A DNA stretch of 64,000 nucleotides from assembly GCA_028370155.1 (NCBI GenBank), contig CP116670.1, positions 2,046,001 to 2,110,000 of the forward strand, read 5' to 3'. Positions 20,434-30,398 of this stretch are shown here, piece by piece. The position numbers and the translations under genes are program-made. The notes under the pieces are model-generated. The model saw nothing but the letters and a program-made list of their open reading frames with translations, did no database searches and had not been told where the DNA came from. Each line of letters opens with the position of its first letter. Position 1 is the stretch's first letter. The stretch comes from Arthrobacter sp. OVS8. Its GTDB lineage: Bacteria > Actinomycetota > Actinomycetes > Actinomycetales > Micrococcaceae.

Positions 20434-21047
20434 CTACTGGAAGCCGGGTGCCAGCACAACCACCAGCGGCATCTGGAATTCGGCCGAGTCCACCACGGCC
20501 TCAATGCCGAGGAGCTGGCCGAGGGCTTCGGCGTTGCCCTTCTGCGCGGCCCCGCTGTAGAAGACGACGGAGCGCTGTTGGGGCGCTCCGCCCCAGTTCC
20601 CCAGCTCGCCGAGCGTCCACCCGGCGGTGGAGACCGTGGCGCCCACACGGCTCGCCAGTCCCGCGGTGGTGGTGCCGTTGAAGATCGCCACCGGCTGGGT
20701 CTTGTCGACGGCGGCAGTCGGCGTCGGCGTCGGGGTGGCGGAGGGGTAGCGGACGCGGAGGGCGTCCCGCTGGGGGCAGCGGACGCGGATGGCGGGCTGG
20801 AGGCTGTGGACGCTGGGGCGCTACCGGCGCCCTGCTCAGCCGATACCGCCGCACTGGTTCCGCCGGTGGAGAGTCCGAGCTTGGGCAGGATCAGGAACGC
20901 CACGAGACCGACGGCCAGGGCTGCGGCGCCGACCGCCAGGATGGGTGCCAGACGGCGGCGGCGGGATTCGGCGACGGCCCGGTGGACACCCTGGCGCGTG
21001 GAGGTCTCCGGGACCCGATCAAATTCATCCCGAGCGTATTTGGTCAT
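20434..21047 (-). CDS. LytR C-terminal domain membrane protein (frameshift)
   Basis: Starts MTKYARDEFDRVPE. One membrane helix lies at about residues 33-53 (LAPILAVGAAALAVGLVAFLIL), then a Ser/Ala/Thr/Pro-rich linker in which the frame breaks at the G run 20743-20746 of the plus strand, then a 90-residue LytR_C domain: VAIFNGTTTAGLASRV, WTLGELGNWGG and VVFYSGAAQKGNAEALG. The domain sits outside the membrane. It occurs both in LCP-type cell-wall ligases and, as here, as single-domain proteins whose role is not known. Two genes below cspA and next to DUF3263, a conserved actinobacterial neighbourhood. Confidence 0.85.
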
Positions 21048-21127
21048 GGTAAAACGACGTCCTTGCTGATTTCTGACGAATTGTCGACGCCGGCTGTCGC
21101 GCGGGAATCCGCGCATCCGGCTGTGTT

Positions 21128-21445
21128 TTACGCGTCTGAGCCCAGGCGGCGGGCAGTGCGCGCACGTTGGCGTGACGTACGTAGTCTACGCAATCTCTTG
21201 ACCAACATCGGATCGTGGGCCAGCGCGGCCTCGGTATCGATGAGGGCGTTGAGGATCTGGTAGTAGTGCGTCGCGGAAAGGTCGAACAGCTCCCGGATCG
21301 CCTGTTCCTTGGCGCCTGCATACTTCCACCACTGCCGTTCCAGCGCCAGCATCTGCTGGTCCCGGCTGCTTAGGGGCGAATCGGGGCTGGTCCCGGCGGC
21401 GACCGAATCCGCTGTCGAAAGGTGCTCTTGCGCTTGTTCGGCCAC
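21128..21445 (-). CDS. DUF3263 domain-containing protein
   Basis: 105 residues, intact. The core MLALERQWWKYAGAKEQAIRELFDLSATHYYQILNALID shows the family's WW and HYYQ.LN motifs; the fold looks like a small helix-turn-helix. It has a basic C-terminus (RTSRQRARTARRLG). It is conserved in actinobacteria beside the LytR C-terminal gene, 80 bases away on the same strand, and could be a DNA-binding regulator of it; that is inference. Confidence 0.88.
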   Translation of the reverse strand: MAEQAQEHLSTADSVAAGTSPDSPLSSRDQQMLALERQWWKYAGAKEQAIRELFDLSATHYYQILNALIDTEAALAHDPMLVKRLRRLRTSRQRARTARRLGSDA

Positions 21446-21559
21446 TGCACACTCCCTGCTTGTTACGGTGAGGATAGTTCCGGTAAGGACGGATCCGGTG
21501 AAAAGTCTTCCCCCATGCTACGGGCGAATAACAAGGTTGTCATTTGCCATCCTGCGAGA

Positions 21560-22403
21560 ATGGGCACTGTGCCGAACTCAGATTCCCTTGACTCCGATTC
21601 CCTGTTCGAGCTGGAGCCCGGTCCGGCCGAGGCCGTCAGCTTCGCCGAGATGGCCAGCCTGCCGCTGAATGAGCTGGTGGCCCCCGACTGGGCCGAGGCG
21701 CTGGCGCCGGTTGAGGGCCGTTGCGCGAAGTCCTGGGATTCCTCAGCAGCGAAGTTGCCGGCGGCCATGCGGTCCTGCCTCCGCCGTCGAACGTCTTGCG
21801 AGCTTTCCGGCAGCCGCTGGCGGATGTCAGGGTGCTCATCGTGGGCCAGGATCCGTATCCGACGCCGGGCCACGCCGTCGGGTTGTCCTTCGCCGTGGCC
21901 GGCTCCACCCGGCCCATCCCGCGCAGCCTGGCCAACATCTACAAGGAACTCGACACCGATCTGGGGCTGCCGCCGCGGATCCACGGGGACCTCAGCCGGT
22001 GGGCGGACCAAGGTGTGCTGCTGCTCAACAGGGTCCTCAGCGTCCGGGCCGGGGACGCCGGCTCGCACCGGGGCAAAGGCTGGGAAGCCATCACGGCGGC
22101 GGCGATCAGCGCGCTGGCGAACCGCGTCACCGCGGACGGCGCGCCGCCCCGCTCGTGGCAATCCTGTGGGGCAAGGATGCCGAAGCTGTCCGGCCGCTGC
22201 TGGGTTCGACGCCGGTGATCACGAGCGCGCATCCGAGCCCACTCTCGGCCGCGCGGGGATTTTTCGGCACCCGGCCGTTCAGCCACGCCAATGCGATGCT
22301 TCAGGAACAGGGCGACGGCACGGTGGACTGGGAACTGCCGCCACTCCCTAATTGGCGTCACAGACCGGGCCCGCCCAGCCTTCCTTACTGGGTTCTTGGC
22401 TAG
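21560..22403 (+). CDS. ung: Uracil-DNA glycosylase (two frameshifts)
   Basis: Removes uracil from DNA to start base-excision repair. Motif 1 is [20 protein letters not shown] (catalytic Asp, water-activating loop); the Leu-intercalation motif is [27 protein letters not shown] and ILWGKDAE are also conserved. Family 1 length, about 282 residues. Breaks lie near 21718 (tail of EALAPVEG, then [11 protein letters not shown]) and 22148 (GAPP, then LVAILWG). The start at ATG 21560 ([10 protein letters not shown]) gives a slightly long acidic N-terminus; the start is not certain. Confidence 0.94.
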
Positions 22404-22413
22404 GCTTGACTTC

Positions 22414-23253
22414 ATGACATCAGTCCCCGCCGCGACTTCGGCCACCCGGAAATCCCGCCCGCAGACCAACCTCACCGTCCTGCGCCGCGAGCAGCTCTCG
22501 CCGCACATGGTCCGGATCGTTGCCGGCGGCCCGGGTTTCGCCGGATACGTGAACAACGCCTTCGTGGACCGTTACGTCAAGATTGTCTTCCCGCAGCCCG
22601 GGGTCACCTATCCGGAACCGCTGGACCTCTGGGAGATCCGGGACACCATGCCCCGGGATCAGTGGCCGCATACCCGGACATACACCGTCCGCTGGGTCGA
22701 CGAGGCCGCCGGGGAACTCGCCATCGACTTCGTGATCCACGGCGACGAAGGTCTCGCGGGACCCTGGGCCGCGTCCGCCCAGCCCGGCGACGCCTTGGTC
22801 TTCACCGGCCCGGGCGGCGGCTACAACCCGGATCCGGCCGCGGACTGGTACCTGTTCGCGGGCGACGAATCCGCGCTGCCGGCCATCAGCGCCTCGATCG
22901 AATCGCTGCCGCAGGACGCCCGCGGCCTGGCGTTCCTCGAGGTGGACGGCGACGCCGATATCCAGGCAATCGCCGCGCCGGCCGGCGTCGAACTACGCTG
23001 GCTGCGACGCGGCGGCGTTCCGGCCGGTGCCAGCGAACTGCTGGTCGCCGCGGTGCGCGACGCCGTCTGGCCTGACGGCCGGGTGCAGGTCTTCGCGCAC
23101 GGCGAGCGGGGCTACATGAAGAGCCTGCGCGACGTGCTCTACGTGCAGCACGGGCTGGAGCGCTCCCAGGTGTCGCTGTCCGGCTACTGGGCCAAGGGCC
23201 GTGTGGAGGACGACTTCCAGGCCGAGAAGAAGCTCCCCATCGGGAAGATCTAA
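22414..23253 (+). CDS. Siderophore-interacting FAD/NAD(P)H-dependent ferric reductase (SIP family)
   Basis: Intact, 279 residues. FAD-binding domain with RTYTVRW (flavin-binding RxYxxR) and the phosphate-binding GPGGGYNPDP loop; NAD-binding half with GDESALPAISASI and AHGERGYMKSLRDVL, ending SGYWAKGRVEDDF. The family releases iron from internalised ferric siderophores by reduction in the cytoplasm. It follows ung by 10 bases on the same strand. No uptake system is adjacent; control by the IdeR-type repressor elsewhere in the window is plausible, but no clear iron box is seen. Confidence 0.93.
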   Translation: MTSVPAATSATRKSRPQTNLTVLRREQLSPHMVRIVAGGPGFAGYVNNAFVDRYVKIVFPQPGVTYPEPLDLWEIRDTMPRDQWPHTRTYTVRWVDEAAGELAIDFVIHGDEGLAGPWAASAQPGDALVFTGPGGGYNPDPAADWYLFAGDESALPAISASIESLPQDARGLAFLEVDGDADIQAIAAPAGVELRWLRRGGVPAGASELLVAAVRDAVWPDGRVQVFAHGERGYMKSLRDVLYVQHGLERSQVSLSGYWAKGRVEDDFQAEKKLPIGKI

Positions 23254-23286
23254 CAGCAAGACCCAGGCTGCGTGCCGCAATGAGAG

Positions 23287-24779
23287 TTAGCGGCGGCGCG
23301 CCCGGCGTCGTTCGTTGCTGGCCAGTCCGCGGGTCAGGGGCCGGGCCAAGGTGTCACCGAGCACGATGCCGGCCGCGACACCCATCACAATGGCACCGGC
23401 ATTGAGCATGCCCCCGCACCCAGCAGGATTTCGGATTCCTCGATCGTCAATACATACATGGAACGGAATATGGTGAGTCCGGGCAGCAGGATCAACGCGG
23501 CCGGAACAGCCACCACCAGCTGCGGAGCGCCCATCCGGAGTGCCACCACCCGGGCCAGCAGCCCGATCACAACGGCGGCGAGCGCCGGCGAAAAGCGCAT
23601 CCCGACGCCCGCGGCCTCTGCCCCGATCAGGACCAGGTAGCCCACGACGCCCACAGCCGCGGTGGGCAGAAGCAGCGTCCAGCCGGTCTGTTCGGTGATG
23701 CCGATCATCAGCACGGCGATGGCTATCAGGATGACCACCACCCACAAGGGATACGCCGGCGGGAATGTTTTAGTGACGTCGATCGGCTCCATGCCCGTCA
23801 TCGCCACCACCACAAAGCCCACGGCGATGCCGGCCACGAGCGCACCGAAGGTCAGCATCGTGGAGAGGAACCGGCCGCCGCCGTGACCGGGAAGCCGTTG
23901 ATGGCATCCTGCACCGAGGAGACCAGCCGTCCGGTCGGCAGGAGCAGCAGGATGCCGCCCACCACCACAATCTCGGGGGCGATCTGGATTCCCACCAGGC
24001 CGCCGAACCGCCACAGCAGAAGGGCGATGAAGGTCACCAGGAAGGAACATGAGGCGGTGATGAAGAAATCCGGGGTGCGCCAGCGGCCAGCTGCCTGGCC
24101 AGCAGACTGACCAGCAGGTTGGACACAAACGCCACCGCGGAGGCGCCGGGACCGCCGCCCAGGACACCGACGAAAACGGCGGAGAAGATCCCGAACGCCA
24201 CGGTGACCATCCAGCGCGGGAAGGGCTTGGACCTGCGGGTGATCTCCTCCAGCCGGCGTACGGCCTCATCGCGGCCCACTCCGCCGGCGACGATCTCGGT
24301 GACGAGTTGGTGCACCTCGGAGAGCCCGGCGTAGTTGTTGGTCCACGACCGGACGACGCGCAGCAGCGAGATGGGGGTCTGGTCCTTGGGGGCGTAGTTG
24401 ATGGCCACCGACTGGTTGGTGATGTCCACCTCGATGTTCTTGAGACCCAGCGCGGCCGTCACGGCGATGATGCTGGTTTCCACTTCGAGGGCGCCGGCAC
24501 CGTACCGGAACATGGACTCGGCCAGGTGAAGCGCGAAGTCGATGGTCTTGCGGGCGGAGGTGTCCACCCCGCCCACCTGGATCATGGGGTTGGCGTAGGG
24601 GCTGCCGGCGAGGCGGTCCACGATGCTCATCGGGGCGGTGGGCGGGTTCTCCCCTGGACCAGCCGGCGCAGCATGCGCTTGGCGGCGGCGTTCTGCCGCA
24701 CCTGCGTGGCCGACATCGGCTCGGTCTTGGGCAGTGCGTCGGTGGGCGGCCTCCGGCGGCCGTCGGGTTCCTTGGTCAT
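23287..24779 (-). CDS. ThrE-family threonine/serine exporter (four frameshifts)
   Basis: Joined product of about 500 residues. The N-terminal cytoplasmic half (ThrE domain) contains IQVGGVDTSARKTIDFAL, YGAGALEVETSIIAVTAALG and the conserved RRLEEITRRSKPFPRW; the rest is about ten helices, e.g. VTFIALLLWRFGGLVGIQ and ALIAVLMIG-like segments, ending in a basic tail. Breaks lie near 24645, 24085, 23882 and 23412. Repairing the first joins an extra N-terminal piece (MTKEPDGRRR to MLRRLVQG) to SIVDRLAGSPYANP, so I place the start at 24779 rather than 24630. It starts 32 bases past the FemAB-like gene. Exports L-Thr/L-Ser by proton antiport in Corynebacterium. Confidence 0.88.
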
Positions 24780-24810
24780 TCCGGCGTCCTTGATGTCCGT
24801 GGCAGCCGGT

Positions 24811-25897
24811 TTAGTAGAACTGCTGGCCGGTGCGGCGCGTGTAGAGCTGGCGTGCCATGCGCTCCCCGCAGCCATCCAGGCCTTGTACTTCAATGGGTTC
24901 AGGACCTGGTCGTAGCAGCCGACGAAGTCGGTGACGGTCTTGCTGAAGCTGGTCTTGAACAGGCCCAGGCCGTGGAACGGGTTGGACGTGTCCTTGAGCT
25001 GGTCGCTGGGCGGCGTGCCACAGAAATCGTATTCGGTGCAGCCGAGTTCCTTGAGCTGGTTGATGGCTTGCCACTGCACGAGGTGGGAGTCACCGTACTG
25101 GCCGCGCTTCTGCAGCGAGCCGCCGTCCTTGTAGGTGCCCTTGCGGCCGTAGTTGATGACGAAGGCGCCCACCGACGGGACGCCGTTCTCGTAGACGAAC
25201 AGGAGCCGCCCCTGGTCCCGCTTGATGAAGTTGGTCCAGAACTGCCGGTAGTACTCGTATTCGCGGACGCGGACCTGGGACTTGGCTTCCACGGTGGTGG
25301 TCATGAGGGCGTACATGGCACGGAAGTTTTCCTCGGTGGGCTCCACGTTGCGCACCTCCACGCCTTCGCGGATGGCCCGGCGTACGGCATTGCGGCCGCG
25401 GGAGTGCAGGTTGCGGAGCAGCTGGTTCTCCTCCGGGGAGATGTCCAGCAGGGCCGTCGAGTCGTTGGGCTGCAGGTTATGGGTCTTGACCAGGCCGGCA
25501 GCCTCGATGACGCTCTTGGCGGACTCGGAGAGCACGATGTCCGGCTCGATCTTGATGGCGAAGACACCCAGCCGGGCGCGTTTGACGAACTCGGCGTTGG
25601 CCGCGGCGATGCCCGGGATGTCGTCAACGGAAGCCACATCAGGGCCCTTGATGAGGTACCAGAGCTTGCCCAGGAGCGGGAAGGACTTCTCCAGGACCAG
25701 GTTGTAGCTCGTGTAGTCGGCCGTTTCGTATACAAGGTGGAGGGCTTCCAGCCGAAGTACTGCTTGACCTCGGCGAACGCCTCCGATTGCAAAAGATTGC
25801 CGCCATTGGGGTTCGCGGTGACGTGGGCATCCCAGTTGGCGATCTCTTCGGCAGAGGCAAAGCGGGCGGTGAATTCACGCAAGGGTGCGGTATCCAA
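24811..25897 (-). CDS. FemAB/FemX-type peptidoglycan interpeptide bridge aminoacyltransferase (two frameshifts)
   Basis: About 362 residues in two GNAT-like lobes. Landmarks are NPNGGNLLQSEAFAEVKQ at the N-terminus, NLHSRGRNAVRRAIREGVEV (helical arm region), YGRKGTYKDGGSLQKRGQYG and ELGCTEYDFCGTPP, then GLGLFKTSFSKTVTDFVG. These enzymes transfer amino acids from aminoacyl-tRNA to lipid II, fitting the Ala/Ser-type cross-bridges of Arthrobacter. Breaks lie near 25745 and 24872; after repair the end is RMARQLYTRRTGQQFY with stop at 24811, typical for the family. The downstream ThrE exporter may be co-transcribed. Confidence 0.9.
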
Positions 25898-25997
25898 TCA
25901 TTGCGGTACGAGCTTCGGCGGCATGCGGACATGCAGACTCAAGTCTATCCGCCACACCCCATGCTCCCGCCCGGAATAGAGCCGCTACGCTGGAAGC

Positions 25998-26552
25998 ATG
26001 CCTCCTGATCAGGACTCACCAGCTACAGGAACCGGAAGCAGGACCCTCCCGCCCGGAAAGCGCGGGACGGGCACCCAGGTGCTGGGACTGCTGGCTTTCC
26101 TCGCGGCCTCCGCGCTGGTTGCGGGACTCGGCGGACTGGCCACCGCCACCAACGTTGACGGCTGGTACGCCACCGCGGACAAAGCCCCGTGGTCGCCGCC
26201 GAACTGGGTGTTCGGGCCGGTCTGGACGTTGCTTTACACCGCAATGGCCGTGGCTGCGTGGCTGGTCTGGCGCCGCCGGACCGCAGAAACCCGGCCCGCG
26301 CTCACCGCCTACGCCGTCCAGCTGGTGCTGAACCTGCTGTGGACCCCGGTCTTCTTCGGCCTCTACCCGGTGCTTGGCACGCCCGCCCTGTGGATCGCCT
26401 TCGGCATCATCGTGGCCCTGGCCGTGGCTGTGGCCGTCACCGTGCTCTGTTTCGGGCCGATCAGCCGCACGGCGGGGCTCCTGCTGCTGCCCTATCTCGC
26501 CTGGGTAGTGTTCGCCTCGTCGCTGAACCTCTGGGCAGCGCTGAATAACTGA
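25998..26552 (+). CDS. tspO: TspO/MBR family protein
   Basis: Intact, 184 residues with five membrane helices. Conserved motifs are WYATADKAPWSPPNWVFGPVWT, YAVQLVLNLLWTPVFFGLYP and the final VFASSLNLWAALNN, close to the TspO signature (WxPPxWxFGPVW, NLxWTPxFF). It has an extra hydrophilic N-terminus of about 25 residues. TspO proteins bind porphyrins and are linked to tetrapyrrole and stress signalling; the exact role here is unknown. It stands alone, convergent with sdaA (16-bp gap). Confidence 0.95.
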   Translation: MPPDQDSPATGTGSRTLPPGKRGTGTQVLGLLAFLAASALVAGLGGLATATNVDGWYATADKAPWSPPNWVFGPVWTLLYTAMAVAAWLVWRRRTAETRPALTAYAVQLVLNLLWTPVFFGLYPVLGTPALWIAFGIIVALAVAVAVTVLCFGPISRTAGLLLLPYLAWVVFASSLNLWAALNN

Positions 26553-26568
26553 CCGCTGAACAACTGAC

Positions 26569-27980
26569 TCAGCACTCCACCACGTTCACGGCGAGGCCGC
26601 CCATCGCGGTTTCCTTGTACTTGGAGCTCATGTCCCGGCCGGTCTCCCGCATGGTCACAATGACCTCGTCGAGGGACACCCGGTGCGAGCCGTCGCCCCA
26701 CAGCGCCATCTTGGCGGCGTTGATGGCCTTCGCCGCCGCGATGGCGTTGCGTTCGATGCAGGGGATCTGCACCAGGCCGCCAATCGGGTCGCACGTGAGG
26801 CCCAGGTTGTGTTCCATCGCGATTTCCGCGGCGTTTTCCACCTGCTGGGGTGTGCCGCCCATAACTTCGGCCAGGCCCGCGGCGGCCATCGACGACGCCG
26901 AGCCCACCTCGCCCTGGCAGCCCACCTCCGCGCCGGAGATGGAGGCCTGCTCCTTGTAAAGCACCCCGATGGCCGCCGCGGTCAGCAGGAACTTGACCAC
27001 AACGTCGTCGCGGTCCTGCTGGGTGGCCTTGTCCATGCCAGGGGCGAAGTGCAGGGCGTAGTAGAGCACGGCCGGGATGATCCCGGCGGCGCCGTTGGTG
27101 GGTGCGGTGACCACGCGGCCGCCCGAGGCGTTTTCCTCGTTCACGGCGAGCGCGATCAGGTTGACCCATTCCTGCCAGTACTTTGGGTCCCGGTAGTCGG
27201 GGTCCTGGCCAAGGGTTTCCTTCATGAGCCGTTTGTGCCAGTCGGGCGCACGACGGCGGACCTTGAGACCGCCAGGCAGCAGCCCTTCGCGCTTGAGGCT
27301 GACCTCGACGCAGCCTTCCATCACGGAGTAGATGTGCAGAAGCCCTTCGCGGATCTCTTCCTCGGTCCGGGAGGCGCGCTCGTTGACGAACATGATTTCG
27401 CCGATCGAGAGGCCCTTGGACTGGCAGCGGCCCAGCAGCTCCGCGGCGGTGCGGAAGGGCAGCGGCAGTTCCTTCTTGGATTCGTCGAGCTCCTTGAGCG
27501 CCGCGTCCTCCTCGCCCTCGCGCACGATGAAGCCGCCGCCGACGGAGAAGAAGGTGGCTCGGTGCAGGACTTCGCCGTCGGCGTCGGAAACCGTGAAGGT
27601 CATACCGTTGGTGTGCCGGGGCAGGATGGTCAGGGGCGCAGGATCATGTCCTGGACGCCGTAGGGCAGCTGGACGGAACCGGCCAGTTGCAGTTTCCCGG
27701 TCTCAGCAATGGCGGCGAGCCGTTCCTCGACTTCTTCGGGGAGGATCAGTTCGGGGTGGAAGCCTTCCAGACCGAGCAGGATGGCGGTCATGGTGCCGTG
27801 GCCGTGGCCGGTGGCGGCGAGGGAACCGTACAGGTCAACGCGCAGCGACGCCACCTTGTCCAGGTCTCCGGAAGCCTTGAGCTCCTCGGCGAAGACGGCG
27901 GCGGCCCGCATGGGACCCACCGTGTGTGAACTGGACGGTCCTATTCCGATGGAAAAGAGGTCGAAGACTCCAACGGCCAT
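26569..27980 (-). CDS. sdaA: L-serine ammonia-lyase, iron-sulfur type (frameshift)
   Basis: Single-chain 4Fe-4S serine dehydratase, about 470 residues, converting L-serine to pyruvate and ammonia. The beta-like domain opens [27 protein letters not shown]; the alpha-like domain has [20 protein letters not shown] and the cluster cysteines in AEVGCQGE and [14 protein letters not shown]; it ends [12 protein letters not shown]. The frame breaks at 27633-27636 between domains (LRP, then [11 protein letters not shown]). It lies downstream of glyA on the same strand (168-bp gap). With glyA it converts glycine-derived serine to pyruvate. Confidence 0.96.
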
Positions 27981-28148
27981 TGTCGGTTCCTAACTAGCGC
28001 TAACTGTGGCCCGGCAGAGGGTCCTGCCGGAAGGCGGTGCGGCCGCCGGTTGGCGGTGCGTGCCGCCGGATGCACGACGCCGGGCGGCAGCTTGTGGCGG
28101 CGGCCCGGCGTCGTGATCTGCACTGCTTCTACTTCTGTAATACGTCCC

Positions 28149-29464
28149 TTAGGCGAGGTTATCAACCGAGGGATAGAGCGGGTGGGCGGCGGCGAGGGCC
28201 TCCACCCTGGAGCGCAGACCGGAGAGGTCCGCGCCGGCGTCGGCGATCAGCGCCTCAGCGATGATATCCGCAACCTCCGCGAAAGCCTCCTCGCCGAAAC
28301 CGCGGGTGGCCAGCGCGGGGTGCCGATCCGCAGCCCTGACGTGACCATCGGCGGGCGCGGGTCGAACGGGACGGCGTTGCGGTTGACCGTGATGTCGATT
28401 TCCGCGAGGCGGTCCTCGGCCTGCTGACCGTTCAGTTCGCAGTTGCGCAGGTCCACGAGGACCAGGTGAACGTCGGTGCCGCCGGAGATCACGTTGATCC
28501 CCTTCGCGGTGACGTCCGGCTGGACCAGCCGCTCGGCCAGGATCCGGGCCCCGGCCAGCACACGTTCCTGGCGTTCCTTGAACTCGGGGACGCGGCGATC
28601 TTGAAGGCCACGGCCTTGCCGGCGATGACGTGCTCCAGCGGACCGCCCTGCTGTCCCGGGAACACCGCCGAGTTGATCTTCTTGGCGATGTCGGCGTCGT
28701 TGGAGAGGATGATGCCGCCGCGCGGACCGGCCAGGGTCTTGTGCGTGGTGGAGGTGGTGACGTGGGCGTGCGGCACCGGGGAGGGTGCAGCCCGGCCGCG
28801 ACGAGCCCGGCGAAGTGGGCCATGTCCACCATCAGGTAGGCGCCGACGGAGTCCGCGATCCGGCGGAACTCGGCGAAGTCCAGCTGCCGGGCGTACGCGG
28901 ACCAGCCGGCCACAATCAGCTGCGGCTTGTGCTCCTGGGCGAGGCGCTCCACCTCGGCCATGTCGATCCGGTGGTCCTCTTCGCGGACCTGGTACGGGAT
29001 GACGTTGTACAGGCGGCCGGAGAAGTTGATCTTCATGCCGTGGGTGAGGTGGCCGCCGTGCGCCAGGTTCAGGCCCATGATGGTGTCGCCCGGACGGATC
29101 AGGGCGTGCATGACGGAGGCATTGGCCTGCGCGCCGGAGTGCGGCTGGACATTGGCGTACTCGGCGCCGAACAGGGCCTTAACCGGTCGATCGCGAGCTG
29201 CTCCACAACGTCCACGTGCTCGCAGCCGCCGTAGTAGCGCTTGCCCGGGTAGCCTTCGGCGTACTTGTTGGTCAGCACGGAGCCCTGAGCCTGCATAACG
29301 GCCTTGGCGGTGTGGTTCTCCGAAGCGATCATTTCCAGGCCGTCGCGCTGGCGGGTGAGTTCGGCGTCGATCTTCGCGGCGATCTCCGGGTCCAGCGCGG
29401 ACAGGTCCGCGTCCAGGCTCGGGGAGACTACCTGCTCAAACGTGGTTACTTGCGCCGCGCTCAC
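28149..29464 (-). CDS. glyA: Serine hydroxymethyltransferase (four frameshifts)
   Basis: PLP enzyme interconverting serine plus THF with glycine plus methylene-THF. Segments in order are [89 protein letters not shown] (the THKTLxGPRGG motif holding the PLP Lys) and [10 protein letters not shown]. Breaks lie near 29180 (an A run), 28785, 28593 and 28320. Its GTG start overlaps the gcvH stop by four bases, giving translational coupling to the glycine cleavage H protein. Confidence 0.97.
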
Positions 29465-29843
29465 AGTTCGCCACCGTTCTTGGACGCGTATTCCTGGGCG
29501 GAGAGCAGCGGGCCGTCCGATTCGGCGGCCACCTTGAAGAGCCAGCCGGCGCCGTACGGATCGCTGTTGATCAGCGAGGGGTCGTCGACGACGGCGGGGT
29601 TGGTTTCGGTGACCTCGCCCGTGACGGGGGCGTACAGGTCCGAGACGGACTTGGTCGACTCGACTTCGCCGCAGGTCTCCCCGCGGTCACCGTGGCGCCG
29701 ACCTCGGGCAGGTCCACGTAGACGATGTCGCCGAGGGCGTCCGTGGCCACGGCGGAGATGCCGATGGACACAACGTTCCCGGCTTCCCGCGCAACCCACT
29801 CGTGCTCGTCGGAGTACTGCAGTTCAGGGGCAACTCTTGCCAT
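29461..29843 (-). CDS. gcvH: Glycine cleavage system H protein (frameshift)
   Basis: About 128 residues. [21 protein letters not shown] and [17 protein letters not shown] form the barrel; after a break near 29678 it continues [20 protein letters not shown], where the Lys of ESTKSVSDL is the lipoylation site. It shuttles the aminomethyl group between the P, T and L proteins. It is separated from gcvT by a 555-bp gap containing an inverted repeat; the distinct promoter for gcvH-glyA is presumably there. Confidence 0.96.
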
Positions 29844-29946
29844 GTGTTTTTCCTAAGTCTCGGAGTGGTCTTGGGGCTAAATCTATTGTTGCTGGCATAC
29901 GTGCGCACCGTGGCTGGGTTACGCGGCCGGAAATCGAATTCCTCCG

Positions 29947-30004
29947 CGTGCTCGGTCGCGAAAGCGCCCGCTGGGCGGACGCGACGCTCCCTTAGACGCA
30001 CGCT
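29947..30004 (-). repeat. Inverted repeat, arm A (partner at 30261-30318)
   Basis: 58 bases match the reverse complement of arm B at 52 positions; all six differences are transitions. The two copies point away from each other, with 256 bases between. Similarity fades but extends a few bases on both sides (TCCGG before, GAGGA after). Each contains a small internal stem GCCCGCTGGGC. Confidence 0.9.
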
Positions 30005-30260
30005 TCCGGAATCCGCTCCCCTGCCGCTCATATCCAGTTCAGTTCCGGGATCCAACAGTTTTCTGACGGTCCCCCAGTTCCGGAAAGGAACCGTGGCCGT
30101 TCGTATTCTTCTAGAGCCGACCCTCGGCAGGTGGTTCATCCCCCAGCACCTTTGGCTTTCAAAGGCGCCGGTTCCCGTTGGTCCTGTTGTGGTTCTTTGT
30201 CCTAAAAGGTGAGTTGAACCTCGGGTGAGCCGCCTGGCCCCTTCTGGCCCGGCATCCGGC

Positions 30261-30318
30261 AGCATGCGTCTAAGAGAGCGTCACGTCCGCCCAGCGGGCG
30301 TCTTCGCGACCGAGCATG
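30261..30318 (+). repeat. Inverted repeat, arm B (partner at 29947-30004)
   Basis: Mate of arm A. Its ends carry GCATGC on both sides, which are self-complementary and could close a single-copy stem. No relation to a known insertion sequence end, REP or BOX element is recognised. Confidence 0.9.
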
Positions 30319-30398
30319 CAGAGGATGTCGGGCCCGACGGGCCAACGCAACCCCGGGGCCGGGTACCGCTGGGGCACCCAGGACCCCGAACCGCCCGG

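Larger units (their letters stand above)
29844..30398. other. 555-bp gene-free region between gcvT and gcvH
   Basis: It holds a 58-bp imperfect inverted repeat (29947-30004 and 30261-30318) and GC-rich hairpins near 30326-30395 that could terminate gcvT transcription. Open frames on both strands pass through it, but none has a convincing start or similarity. The gcvH promoter is expected between 29860 and 30260; no certain -10/-35 pair was picked. Confidence 0.6.

Noticed and set aside
29900..30320. Small proteins encoded by the two inverted-repeat arms (both read RLRERxVRPAGxFATEHAE)
   Set aside because: The shared peptide follows from the shared DNA; differences are not biased to third positions and no start with a ribosome binding site is seen.
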